From Candidatus Poribacteria bacterium (GTDB taxonomy: Bacteria > Poribacteria > WGA-4E > PCPOR2b): a stretch of 64,000 nucleotides of DNA. The notes beneath the pieces were generated by a model. That model saw only the letters and a program-made list of their open reading frames with translations. It was not told the DNA's origin and ran no database searches. Where the stretch lies: assembly GCA_003635265.1 (NCBI GenBank), contig PYIZ01000048.1, positions 310,001 through 374,000 of the forward strand, read 5' to 3'. The translations under genes were made by a program, and so were the position numbers. Positions 10,781 to 19,182 of this stretch are shown here, piece after piece (position 1 is the stretch's first letter; the number at the start of each line of letters is the position of its first letter).

Positions 10781-13258
10781 ATGAATAGATTCCACCTCCT
10801 TTTTGCCTTGATGCTGTGCCTCATTGCATTTCATACGCAGGCACAGCAAACACCGCTGCCAGACTTTGAAGTGGACAGCACAAGTTTTGTGTTTTCCAAT
10901 CCATCTCCGCTTGAGGGAGAGGAGATCACGATTTCTATCTTCGTTAAAAACGTGGGGCAGGTTGCTCCGACCATGAATGAGGATCTGATAGTCAATCTTT
11001 ACGAAGGTGCCCCGGATACAACGCCTCTACAGATTATGTGTAGAGATGTAATTTTGGGGTTGGGAGTGGGTGAATCAAAAAGGGTTAAAACCCAGTGGCG
11101 GCCGCCACCCGGAACAACAGAAGTGTATGCTGTCGTTAATCCAGCTGGGGACGACAAAGAGATTCAGGAAGCCAACCGCAGCAATAACATCGCTCACACC
11201 TCAATTACTGCAACGCAACGGACGTTTCCCAAGGCGACCCCCGAACAGATCCAAAACGCGATTCAAGGAGGGGTGGAATGGATAAGAGCCCAACAGGGTA
11301 AACATAACCGCACCTGTTTACAATGTGGTTCCGAGAATCAGCTTATCTCAATCTGTGTCATCTGTGGCGCGACCCTTAAAGGGCTACCTGAGGATCTTAT
11401 ACCCGGTCCAGCATGGGATCTAGGGGAAGATAGCAAGCAAGAAACCGCACTCGCCATGCTCGCTTTGATGTCGGCGGGGGTTCCTGCCTCAGATCCTGCT
11501 ATACAACAGGGGCTGGATTTTCTGATGCAGCAGGATTGGAATTCCTTTGATGCCTACGTTCACTCTATCGTTTTGCCAACACTTGTTGCTGCTAACCTGT
11601 CAGAATATCGCAAACGTGCCCAGTTTTCAGTGAATCAGCTCGTTAAGCTTCAGTTGCCATTTGGGGGAGAGGAGTTTTCAGATCCAAGAGATTTTGGCGG
11701 TTGGGGCTACGGTGCAACAGCCGATGGGGCGCACTTTAACTGGGTTATCTACGCTCTCTACGCTGCAAAACAGTGGGGGCTTGACGTTCCTTCAGAGACT
11801 TGGAAACGGGCGGAGGAGTGGATTCGTAGCAATCAGACAGAGACCGGTGGTTGGCTCTATAACCGGGTAGAGCACGGATCGCCTTGGGCGGAAGGCGTTT
11901 ATGGCAGCATGACAGCAACGGGACTTTGGACGCTTCGCGCGTTTGGCGTTCCTGTTGAGGATTCACAGGTGCAGAGAGGGCTGGAGTGGATCAAGAAACA
12001 CTGGTCGCTCACCCGAAATCCCGGTGCAAACTCTTGGCATCATTACTATTTTGTCACGTTACAACGCTTCTGTGACATCTCCCCAAAACAGGATACGCTT
12101 GTCGGACATGATTGGTATCAGGACATCGCCAGTATGTTCGTTGCCGAGCAGCAACCCGATGGACGCTGGATCGATCATGAGGACTATTTCCCAACAACTT
12201 GTTTCGCGCTGATGTTTCTGACACGCTCCCTGCCGAAGCCGATGCAGCCAGACCTCGGTACCGTAAATCGTAGCTTGCGGTACTCTCCGCCCTCGCCGCG
12301 TGTCGGTGACCCTGTGCGAATCAGTGTTACGTTGGCAAATACCGGCGCACCGATTGAAGCAACGGTTCCGGTGGATTTTTACGACGGACCTCCGGCGCAG
12401 GGTGGGAAAAAAATCGATTCTCAAGAAGTCCTCTTTAACAAGAATCTCGACGAAACGACTACTGAAATTAATTGGATCCCAAGTGAGGACGGAGATCTTA
12501 CACTTCATGTCGTTGTTGACCCAAATGGGGATATTGCGGACCTGAATCGCGACAATAATACTACGTCACAACAATTGACCATCCGTCCAAAGTCCGCAGA
12601 TGCGATTGATCCAACTTCCGATATTCGGAAAATCGGTGATGGCATCTACCAAATCGGGACTGTCACTGTTGATGCCAATAAACATGAAGTAGTTATGAAC
12701 GGTGAAATCAACCTTATCAGTCCAGAGACCATCCTCGAATTTTTTGCGGTCGGCGAACTTGGCAAAACACATGAAAGTCTCATTATGCTCGATGCAGAGC
12801 CGATACACATCCAACTCGCACTTCTGCGCTTAAACCTAAATCCAGGCATGAACCTTACTGTGGAAGGTGATCCCCATCTCCCCAAAGGCGATCCGGTCGA
12901 GTTATGGATTGAATGGGAACGTGGTGAGCAAATCATTCGGCATCGCGCCGAAGAGTTGGTGTGGAATGCGATGACGAAGCAGCCGATGCGGCAGACTAAT
13001 TGGGTGTTCACAGGTGGGCGTCTTATCCGCAACCAATTTACCACCCAACTGTTTCACAATATTATTGCTGTTTATCGCGATCCAGACTCAATCTTCAACC
13101 ATCCGCTGCCCGGTGGCACAGATGACCGAACCTACCGCGTCAATACGGATGTTGTGCCGCCCAAAGCAACGCCGGTAAGAATCATTGCCCGACAAATACA
13201 GAATGAAACGCAGGGGAATCGACTCAACAGACCCACCAATCAGCGACTGGGCGAATAG
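10781..13258 (+). CDS. Secreted CARDB / zinc-ribbon / alpha-alpha toroid / CARDB / YdjY-domain fusion protein
   Basis: An 825-residue exported protein (signal peptide 1-21, ending HTQAQQ). Domains in order: a CARDB-type beta-sandwich (about 25-145); a linker; a short zinc ribbon TCLQCG...SICVICG (about 180-200, four Cys); a squalene-cyclase/prenyltransferase-like helical toroid (about 215-490) with repeated ALAMLALMSAG, GLDFLMQQ and GGWLYN...ATGLWTLRAFG units; a second CARDB (about 500-605) ending DNNTTSQQLTI; and a C-terminal YdjY-like domain (about 625-800: GKTHESLIML, LWIEWE, QTNWVFTGGRLI). The Asp-rich cyclase catalytic motif is not seen, so enzymatic activity is doubtful. An extracytoplasmic role is inferred from the signal peptide. 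A cytosol-type zinc ribbon in an exported protein is odd. Confidence 0.8.
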   Translation: MNRFHLLFALMLCLIAFHTQAQQTPLPDFEVDSTSFVFSNPSPLEGEEITISIFVKNVGQVAPTMNEDLIVNLYEGAPDTTPLQIMCRDVILGLGVGESKRVKTQWRPPPGTTEVYAVVNPAGDDKEIQEANRSNNIAHTSITATQRTFPKATPEQIQNAIQGGVEWIRAQQGKHNRTCLQCGSENQLISICVICGATLKGLPEDLIPGPAWDLGEDSKQETALAMLALMSAGVPASDPAIQQGLDFLMQQDWNSFDAYVHSIVLPTLVAANLSEYRKRAQFSVNQLVKLQLPFGGEEFSDPRDFGGWGYGATADGAHFNWVIYALYAAKQWGLDVPSETWKRAEEWIRSNQTETGGWLYNRVEHGSPWAEGVYGSMTATGLWTLRAFGVPVEDSQVQRGLEWIKKHWSLTRNPGANSWHHYYFVTLQRFCDISPKQDTLVGHDWYQDIASMFVAEQQPDGRWIDHEDYFPTTCFALMFLTRSLPKPMQPDLGTVNRSLRYSPPSPRVGDPVRISVTLANTGAPIEATVPVDFYDGPPAQGGKKIDSQEVLFNKNLDETTTEINWIPSEDGDLTLHVVVDPNGDIADLNRDNNTTSQQLTIRPKSADAIDPTSDIRKIGDGIYQIGTVTVDANKHEVVMNGEINLISPETILEFFAVGELGKTHESLIMLDAEPIHIQLALLRLNLNPGMNLTVEGDPHLPKGDPVELWIEWERGEQIIRHRAEELVWNAMTKQPMRQTNWVFTGGRLIRNQFTTQLFHNIIAVYRDPDSIFNHPLPGGTDDRTYRVNTDVVPPKATPVRIIARQIQNETQGNRLNRPTNQRLGE

Positions 13259-13326
13259 ACGAATCGTTTGACGCAAGTTCCCCGATGCTTCATCGAGGTT
13301 TCAAAGCAACTTGGGAGGGGCTAAGG

Positions 13327-14250
13327 GTGAACATTCACGATAGCGGATATAAAAAACTCTTTTCCAATCAGACTATATTTCGACAACTACTTGAAACCTT
13401 TGTCAACCAAGAATGGGTTAATCAACTCGATTTTTCGACTTGTGAAACGCTTGATAAATCATTCATCTCTCAACACTACCAAGAAACTGAGAGTGACTTG
13501 ATTTATAAAGTCCAGTTGCATAACTATGAGGTTTATATCTACATCCTCATTGAGTTCCAATCCACTGTTGAGCCATTTATGGCGTTGCGAGTTCTCAATT
13601 ACATCACCAACTTTTACATGGACTATGTTGCCAATCATCAACAGGTCAAAAAGCTACCCGCGGTTTTCCCCATCGTGCTCTATAATGGAGAAGAACGCTG
13701 GACAGCACCGATTAATCTTTCCGATTTAATTGAACAGACACCGTCATTGGGCGCATTTGCGTTAGATTTTCAGTATTTCTTGATTGCTGAAAATCAATAC
13801 AGCCAACAAGCTCTGTTGAAAATCCGAAACATCGTCTCTACACTGTTTTTAGCAGAATCGCATTATGATGTAGATGTGCTGGAGACCGAATTGCTGAATC
13901 TGTTTTCGTCAGAAGCAGACAAGGGAGCGGTTAGCTTGTTCTTAAACTGGTTCAAGCAGTTGGCACTCCATGGACGAATTGCGACTGAGGATTATGAGTC
14001 ATTAGAAACTATCTATCGAAACGAAGAGGAGGTAAGGACCATGTTAATCACCGCGTTAGAAAAAGAGAAACAACAAATCTATCATAGCGGACATCTCGAA
14101 GGCAAAAGGGAAGGCAAAATTGAAACCGCACAAGCGATGCTTGCAAAGGGAATGGAGATTGGACTCATTGCTGAAATTACACAACTTTCCCAAGAACAAC
14201 TCTTGCAGTTAAAAGCACAACTTCCCGTCAACGAAATGTTGTATCAGTGA
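13327..14250 (+). CDS. Rpn-family recombination-promoting nuclease / putative transposase-like protein
   Basis: A 307-residue PD-(D/E)XK-fold protein of the Rpn/YhgA family. It starts at GTG 13327, preceded by GGGAGGGG, and the frame is open further up to ATG 13285. The N-terminus NIHDSGYKKLFSN is the family signature. The nuclease core has Asp57 (SDLIY), then Glu76-x-Gln78 (LIEFQS), followed by YITNFYMDY. The C-terminal ~60 residues are a charged helix (GHLEGKREGKIETAQAMLAKG). Characterised E. coli members are DNA endonucleases that stimulate recombination. Despite the transposase label no terminal repeats are seen here. Its stop overlaps a GTG start of the DUF1611 frame by four bases. Confidence 0.88.
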   Translation: MNIHDSGYKKLFSNQTIFRQLLETFVNQEWVNQLDFSTCETLDKSFISQHYQETESDLIYKVQLHNYEVYIYILIEFQSTVEPFMALRVLNYITNFYMDYVANHQQVKKLPAVFPIVLYNGEERWTAPINLSDLIEQTPSLGAFALDFQYFLIAENQYSQQALLKIRNIVSTLFLAESHYDVDVLETELLNLFSSEADKGAVSLFLNWFKQLALHGRIATEDYESLETIYRNEEEVRTMLITALEKEKQQIYHSGHLEGKREGKIETAQAMLAKGMEIGLIAEITQLSQEQLLQLKAQLPVNEMLYQ

Positions 14251-14282
14251 CAAAAATTGTCATAAAAATAAGGACACAGTAT

Positions 14283-15341
14283 ATGCAACAACTTAATCCC
14301 AAAGAACATAAAATGGTCATTCTCGCCGAAGGTTCATTCGGCATCCTTGAGTCAAAAGCCGCAACAGTGTTGGTGCGTTACCATACCGATAACGTTGTTG
14401 CTGTTATCGACAGCGAACAAGCCGGGAAAGATGTCAGCGAAGTCATTGAAATAGGAGAGGGAATTCCGGTCCTTAGCAACCTTGCGGAAGCGATGGAATT
14501 GAACCCAACGATGCTCGCCATTGGAATTGCGCCACCGGGGGGTGAATTGCCTGAACCGTGGATAGCAATTCTGAAAGAAGCTATCGGACATGGGCTGCAT
14601 ATCATGAGTGGGCTCCACTGGTTCCTGAGTGATGATCCACAACTCGCCGATCTCGCCAAACAGCACAATGTCACATTGTGGGATGTGCGTAAACCGCCGG
14701 CAGACCTTCCGATTGCGACCTGCAAAGCCGACGAAGTCGATCAAACGGTTATCCTGACCGTCGGATCAGATTGTCGAATCGGCAAGATGGTAACGGCGAT
14801 TGAACTCGCGGATACGGCACAGAATCGAGGGATAGACGCCGAATTTTGTGCGACCGGTCAGAACGGCATCATGATTTCCGGTTGGGGAATCGCCATTGAT
14901 GCGGTGGTGTCCGACTTCACAGCGGGTGCATCAGAGGAAATCGTGCTTGAAGGAGCAACGAAGGCGCGTGACCTCCTGATTGTCGAAGGACAGGGATCGC
15001 TGGTGCACCCCGGCTATTCAGGCGTTACCTTGAGTCTCCTACACGGCTCGATGCCCGACGCAATAATCTTCTGCCATCAGCCCTCACGAAAGATTGTCGC
15101 TCGGTACACTGTGCCGCTTCCTCCTGTGCCGGAATTGATTCGTCAGTATGAAATGCTTGCCAACCCCATTAAACCCGCCAAAGTTATTGGGATTGGTCTC
15201 AACTGCTTTGATCTCACCGAAGAAGAAGCCGTCCAAGCCGTTGAAGACACAGAGCGAGAAACCGGTCTACCCGCCACGGACGTCATCCGTTTTGGAGCGG
15301 ATAAGTTGGTTGATGCGATTCAGAAATTTCAATCAACCTAG
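14283..15341 (+). CDS. DUF1611 family protein (DgcN-like, P-loop domain)
   Basis: About 352 residues. The N-terminal domain (VILAEGSFGILESKAATVLVRY...) has a Rossmann-like fold. The C-terminal domain begins with a P-loop-like TVGSDCRIGKMVTA (about residues 156-169), then FCATGQNGIMISG, LLIVEGQGSLVHPGYSGVTL and PDAIIFCHQP. This is the DUF1611 pair of Pfam domains. One member, DgcN, was reported as a D-glutamate N-acetyltransferase, but the present substrate is unknown. The partner dipeptide-epimerase-like gene usually seen with DgcN is absent. The frame opens at GTG 14247, overlapping the Rpn stop. AAGGA before the ATG at 14283, and the family N-terminus, favour 14283. Confidence 0.83.
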   Translation: MQQLNPKEHKMVILAEGSFGILESKAATVLVRYHTDNVVAVIDSEQAGKDVSEVIEIGEGIPVLSNLAEAMELNPTMLAIGIAPPGGELPEPWIAILKEAIGHGLHIMSGLHWFLSDDPQLADLAKQHNVTLWDVRKPPADLPIATCKADEVDQTVILTVGSDCRIGKMVTAIELADTAQNRGIDAEFCATGQNGIMISGWGIAIDAVVSDFTAGASEEIVLEGATKARDLLIVEGQGSLVHPGYSGVTLSLLHGSMPDAIIFCHQPSRKIVARYTVPLPPVPELIRQYEMLANPIKPAKVIGIGLNCFDLTEEEAVQAVEDTERETGLPATDVIRFGADKLVDAIQKFQST

Positions 15342-15361
15342 AATTGATAATATGCCGTCTA

Positions 15362-16117
15362 TCAGTGGGTCGGTGTAAATCGGCAGACCCTATCGAATGA
15401 GACCCGCAACCGCGGCAGCGCTTCATAGGGCCAAGGATTAAAAGACTGGGGGATATAGTGGCACGCGAAACTGTGGCGAAATGCCCCCGGCTCCAAAATA
15501 GGACCGCCGCGATGGATCAGCCTACCGTGGAAAAATACCACATCCCCCTTTGAGGCTTCGACAGCGACTTCTGGAAGTCCATTGCGCTCAAACAAGGCTT
15601 CGAATGCGTCTTCGTGCTGCCAACCATACCAAGGTCCCGGTTTGCCGTTTTCGTCCGTTCTAAAATCCTTCTTATCAATAATCGGTCCTTTGTGAGAACC
15701 AACTTGGACGTGGATGCTCCCGTTCCACGCCCCCACCTCCTGTAGGGCAATCCATGCCGACATGCAGCCCGGAAGATGATATGCGTCCTGATGCCGACGC
15801 TGTTCCGAACCGACATAGAAATACATACTCTGCACTGCATCCGGCTCATCGCCGAGGAGCGTCCGCAACGGTTGGTACAATCTACTGTCTAACATCCACT
15901 CTAGTCCCACAGGTTCATGAAGTGATCGGTTATGCGTCCGCCGCCAGTCGTTCGGCTCCCGTGGGAGATAGCCTTCGACAGTCTTGCGCCCGGCATGTAG
16001 ATCCATCATATACTCGATAAACCGATCGCACTCATCTGAATCAAAGGCGCTTTTGGCGATAGTATAACCATCACGCTGATATTCTTCTTTTTGAATTGAT
16101 GTCAATTGTATTTCCAT
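15362..16117 (-). CDS. Phytanoyl-CoA dioxygenase (PhyH) family protein
   Basis: Predicted Fe(II)/2-oxoglutarate-type dioxygenase of 251 residues. It starts MEIQLTSIQKEEYQRDGYTI, the usual PhyH opening. The iron-binding HxD motif is RRHQDAYHLPG, and the distal His may be in FFHGRLIHRGGPI. RHSFACHYIP near the end carries the Arg expected to bind 2-oxoglutarate. The frame is open to 16135, but GTGAGG precedes the ATG at 16117. It is the last gene of a four-gene minus-strand operon (Gfo/Idh, PhyH, aldo/keto reductase, PhyH; gaps 36-44 bp) and converges on the DUF1611 gene. Substrate unknown. Confidence 0.87.
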   Translation of the reverse strand: MEIQLTSIQKEEYQRDGYTIAKSAFDSDECDRFIEYMMDLHAGRKTVEGYLPREPNDWRRTHNRSLHEPVGLEWMLDSRLYQPLRTLLGDEPDAVQSMYFYVGSEQRRHQDAYHLPGCMSAWIALQEVGAWNGSIHVQVGSHKGPIIDKKDFRTDENGKPGPWYGWQHEDAFEALFERNGLPEVAVEASKGDVVFFHGRLIHRGGPILEPGAFRHSFACHYIPQSFNPWPYEALPRLRVSFDRVCRFTPTH

Positions 16118-16153
16118 GGAAACCTCACTGAACAATCTTGTGAGAGGGATCTT

Positions 16154-17014
16154 CTATACACCCTCCAAAACAGCCTCAAGTTCTGCGACACTGGCAACCG
16201 CCACCAAAGCAGTGCACACGCCTTGATTCTCAAGCACCCATGACAACGCCTTACCGGTTGGTGAAATCTCTTCCCCCGATTCAGCCAATTCACTCCAGGG
16301 GCCAGCGGTAAAAGAATAGACAAGCGATAGTTCGCTACGCATACTTTCACCGAGAGGTGAGAGCTGCACCAAAGTCTCCTCCGTCGCTTTAGTCCAGTCC
16401 GTCCCAGTTTTATGTCCCCAACTTAGGTACTGCCCACCGAGCGCCTTCATTACCAAAACTCCCTTTCCCGCTTTGGACGATGCCCGAATACCCGATGCCT
16501 GACCGCGGCAGACATAGTTGTAGATAACCAAGTCTGCGTCTGATCCCTTTTCTGGTCCGCGCGTCACATAGGCATCTTGGTCCTCCTCGAAGTGGCGTAT
16601 TGTACAAAGCGATCGCACCTTCCCCATCTGCTTGAGATCGGTGATTCGCTTCCTCAGTTGAGCGTCATTCATGTAGGCGTAATAGTGCACCCGGAGGATG
16701 TCAATCGCATCTCGACGTATATTCAGAAGATGTTTGTCGATTATCCCTTCTAAGTCTGCTGCTGCGGGTGCGCCAACTTTCAGAGAAAAGTGACGTTCGT
16801 CCGTATTACCCTTCAACTCTTCCGGGATATGAATCTCATCCCCGTAACCCATGTCAAATAGATTTATCCCTGCTTCGGCTGCTCGCAGATAGATCCGCCG
16901 CTTCTCTTCGGGCGGTGGATGACCGGATTCTCCCTCCCAATAGTGTGCGAGGAGTCCTCCCGTTCCTATAACACTCAGCCGCATCCCTGTTCTACCAAAT
17001 TCTCGATATTCCAT
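16154..17014 (-). CDS. Aldo/keto reductase family protein
   Basis: A 286-residue NAD(P)H-dependent oxidoreductase of the (beta/alpha)8 AKR fold. MEYREFGRTGMRLSVIGTGG is the classic start. Active-site residues can be placed: Asp in LFDMGYGDEI with its Tyr, Lys in SLKVGA, and His in ILRVHYYAY. At 286 residues it is slightly shorter than usual (about 310-330), and the C-terminal cofactor-binding helices are abbreviated (LSWVLENQGVCTALV). AAGG lies before the ATG. It sits between two PhyH genes in one operon and may reduce or oxidise a carbonyl or sugar intermediate they generate. The substrate cannot be read from sequence. Confidence 0.88.
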   Translation of the reverse strand: MEYREFGRTGMRLSVIGTGGLLAHYWEGESGHPPPEEKRRIYLRAAEAGINLFDMGYGDEIHIPEELKGNTDERHFSLKVGAPAAADLEGIIDKHLLNIRRDAIDILRVHYYAYMNDAQLRKRITDLKQMGKVRSLCTIRHFEEDQDAYVTRGPEKGSDADLVIYNYVCRGQASGIRASSKAGKGVLVMKALGGQYLSWGHKTGTDWTKATEETLVQLSPLGESMRSELSLVYSFTAGPWSELAESGEEISPTGKALSWVLENQGVCTALVAVASVAELEAVLEGV

Positions 17015-17058
17015 AATACGCCTTTCTGATAAAATCTTTCTGGGGAAAATACTATGTG

Positions 17059-17874
17059 CTACCCATTATCGTCAGTTTCCGCACTTCGGAAGTTTAACGT
17101 GAACATCCGTCTCCCCACACGTCCTCCAAACGACGAGTGCCAGAGTTGATGGCTGAAGAAGACGGCATCGCCCGGCTCGGACTCAATGGGGAAACTCGGA
17201 ATGTCGCACGGCGCTAGTCCGAAGTGATTCACATCAGGATCCGACAGGAATCGTTCCGCACCTTCCTTATCGCCTGTCGCCTGCTCCCACATTTCAAGGA
17301 GTTTCGGACGCACATTCTCGAACTTATGGGGATCATCTGCCGAAGCAGCGGACGGAACATTCAAATGGAGCGACCACAACTGGTCATGGTACGGATTCCG
17401 ATGCGCTCCCGGTATGACACGAAGGCAGCCGGTGTCCTTACCCACCGAATCTAGATAGAACGCAACCTTAATACTCGGATGGTAATGATACCGCCACGCT
17501 CCGACATTTTTGTTAGGGTCGCTTCGACCTTCTGGGATATGCGGGTCCCACCCCATGTCTGGATGCCAGACGGTATCCCCCACGTAGAAGTTGCCGTCGT
17601 TTCCCTGCTTGAACGTATAACCGGGTCCCAACAATTGTTCGATTGGCACACAGATGCGCTCGCTATCGATCAACAACTCGGCACACGATCGCCCAAGATA
17701 CCAGTCGTTCACCTGCTGGCGTATCTTGCCATCGAAGGGTTTACCATCTCTGCCTTCGAGCATTGCCGCCTCAAAATCGCGGATGATGACAGCCATCTCG
17801 TCAGGGGAGAACAGTTGCCGAAGGACGACAAATCCGAACACCTCAAAATGTTGTTGTTGTGGTTTGGTGAGCAT
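17059..17874 (-). CDS. Phytanoyl-CoA dioxygenase (PhyH) family protein
   Basis: A 271-residue Fe(II)-dependent dioxygenase-like protein. The start at 17874 is fixed by GGAGG directly upstream of ATG CTC ACC. The N-terminus is LTKPQQQHFEVFGFVVLRQL. The iron site reads GDTVWHPDMGW (HxD), the distal His is in HQLWHSSFGGR, and the 2-oxoglutarate Arg is probably in GRRMFTLNFRS. GCLRVIPGAHR is the family turn motif. It is a close relative of the 60330-61169 gene, which has the same GDT-x-WHPD and WH/YHASFGG motifs. Second gene of the operon, 37 bp after the Gfo/Idh gene. Confidence 0.9.
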   Translation of the reverse strand: MLTKPQQQHFEVFGFVVLRQLFSPDEMAVIIRDFEAAMLEGRDGKPFDGKIRQQVNDWYLGRSCAELLIDSERICVPIEQLLGPGYTFKQGNDGNFYVGDTVWHPDMGWDPHIPEGRSDPNKNVGAWRYHYHPSIKVAFYLDSVGKDTGCLRVIPGAHRNPYHDQLWSLHLNVPSAASADDPHKFENVRPKLLEMWEQATGDKEGAERFLSDPDVNHFGLAPCDIPSFPIESEPGDAVFFSHQLWHSSFGGRVGRRMFTLNFRSAETDDNG

Positions 17875-17911
17875 TTTTCCTCCATGTATACCTTTCACTG
17901 ATTCTCCATCA

Positions 17912-18904
17912 TCACACAGTAATCACCTCTTTTTGATGGTGAGAATCGAGTATGGCGTGCGAAACCTTAAGCGCCTCCAAGCCATCAACACCCGTAATCG
18001 CCGGGGGCAGATCGTTGGCTATACAATCAATAAAATGCCGGCTTTCCATCTCGTAGCAGTCTGAGGTGGCGTAGGAATCCTCGATTACTTCGATGTGCTC
18101 GTGTTCCATCTCACAGGTCTGCCAACGGAAATGTCTTCCAGCCCAAAGTCCCGGACCATCCACAACCGCTGTGCCTTGAGTTCCAATCACCCCGCGAGCG
18201 TTCATACCGAGGTGAGAGGACCAGCTAGCATGGATTACGGCTGTGCCTCCGTTGGAGAGGGTCATAACCACATGCGCATTGTCATCGAAACCTTTTAGAT
18301 CTGGATTGGAGACAACGATATTTGCACGCACATCAACGATTTCTCCTGCTATCCATCGGATGAGGTCAATATCGTGCGAAAGGGATTCAATACTCATACC
18401 GCACATCAGTTGCGGATCTGTCCGCCAGTTGTAACCTTCAGCAATTCCCCGACCGATCCGTTGACTCCACATATTGATGAGTTTGCCCAATGTGCCAGCA
18501 TGAACCATATCCTTGAGACGATTAAACCCCTTTCTAAACCGATTGTTAAAGGCGATCATCAGTTTCACATCCGCTTGTTCAGCGGCTTGTACCATGGTCG
18601 CAGCATCGTCCAAGGAGATAGAGATCGGCTTTTCACAGACGACGTGCTTTCCCGCCTCAATCGCCTTCAGCGCCAATTCCCGATGAGTAGACGGGGGCGT
18701 GAGGATGTATACCACATCGGTTCCGTCCACACAATCTTCTAAGTTCTTATAAGCCGTTGCCCCAACCGTACTTGCAAGAATTTCAGCGCGCTCCTTATTT
18801 GGGTCAACGATGCCAACGATATTTGCGCTAGGGATACGCATCAGCGAACTGACGTGTGTTCTGGCAATTCCTCCAGCACCGGCCATTATAATATTTATCA
18901 TCAT
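17912..18904 (-). CDS. Gfo/Idh/MocA family oxidoreductase
   Basis: About 330 residues. The N-terminal Rossmann domain begins MMINIIMAGAGGIARTHVSS (G-x-G-G-x-A). The catalytic Lys lies in HVVCEKPISISL, and SLSHDIDLIRW carries the downstream active-site His and Asp. The family oxidises or reduces sugars and cyclitols with NAD(P). The open frame reaches 18961, but AAAAAGGA precedes the ATG pair at 18901-18904. First gene of the four-gene operon shared with PhyH, AKR and PhyH genes, divergent from the PhyH gene at 19183. Substrate not determinable. Confidence 0.9.
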   Translation of the reverse strand: MMINIIMAGAGGIARTHVSSLMRIPSANIVGIVDPNKERAEILASTVGATAYKNLEDCVDGTDVVYILTPPSTHRELALKAIEAGKHVVCEKPISISLDDAATMVQAAEQADVKLMIAFNNRFRKGFNRLKDMVHAGTLGKLINMWSQRIGRGIAEGYNWRTDPQLMCGMSIESLSHDIDLIRWIAGEIVDVRANIVVSNPDLKGFDDNAHVVMTLSNGGTAVIHASWSSHLGMNARGVIGTQGTAVVDGPGLWAGRHFRWQTCEMEHEHIEVIEDSYATSDCYEMESRHFIDCIANDLPPAITGVDGLEALKVSHAILDSHHQKEVITV

Positions 18905-19182
18905 CAAATCCTTTTTAATTTGGGTGTAACTGAATTTGTGAGACTTCAGGGAGTTATTCATACCTTGGATAGATAGGTTTCACGAACTCCGGTGCCCGTT
19001 ATATCGCGCAGCTTTTTCCGCTTGACAGCCGACTCCCAAGGTGCTAAACTGCAACGAGATACTATCATTATCGGTCCAACAAATCAAGAAAAAGTTCGGT
19101 GTTCTAAACCGGTAAAGTCCAGATCTCAACTATTGAATTTTCTCAGAAATCCCTTCGCGGTGTCTGGGAAGGTAGGTTAACC

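Noticed and set aside
13285..14250. Rpn gene as an insertion-sequence transposase
   Set aside because: No terminal inverted repeats or target duplications were found next to it, and the family is a nuclease despite its label.
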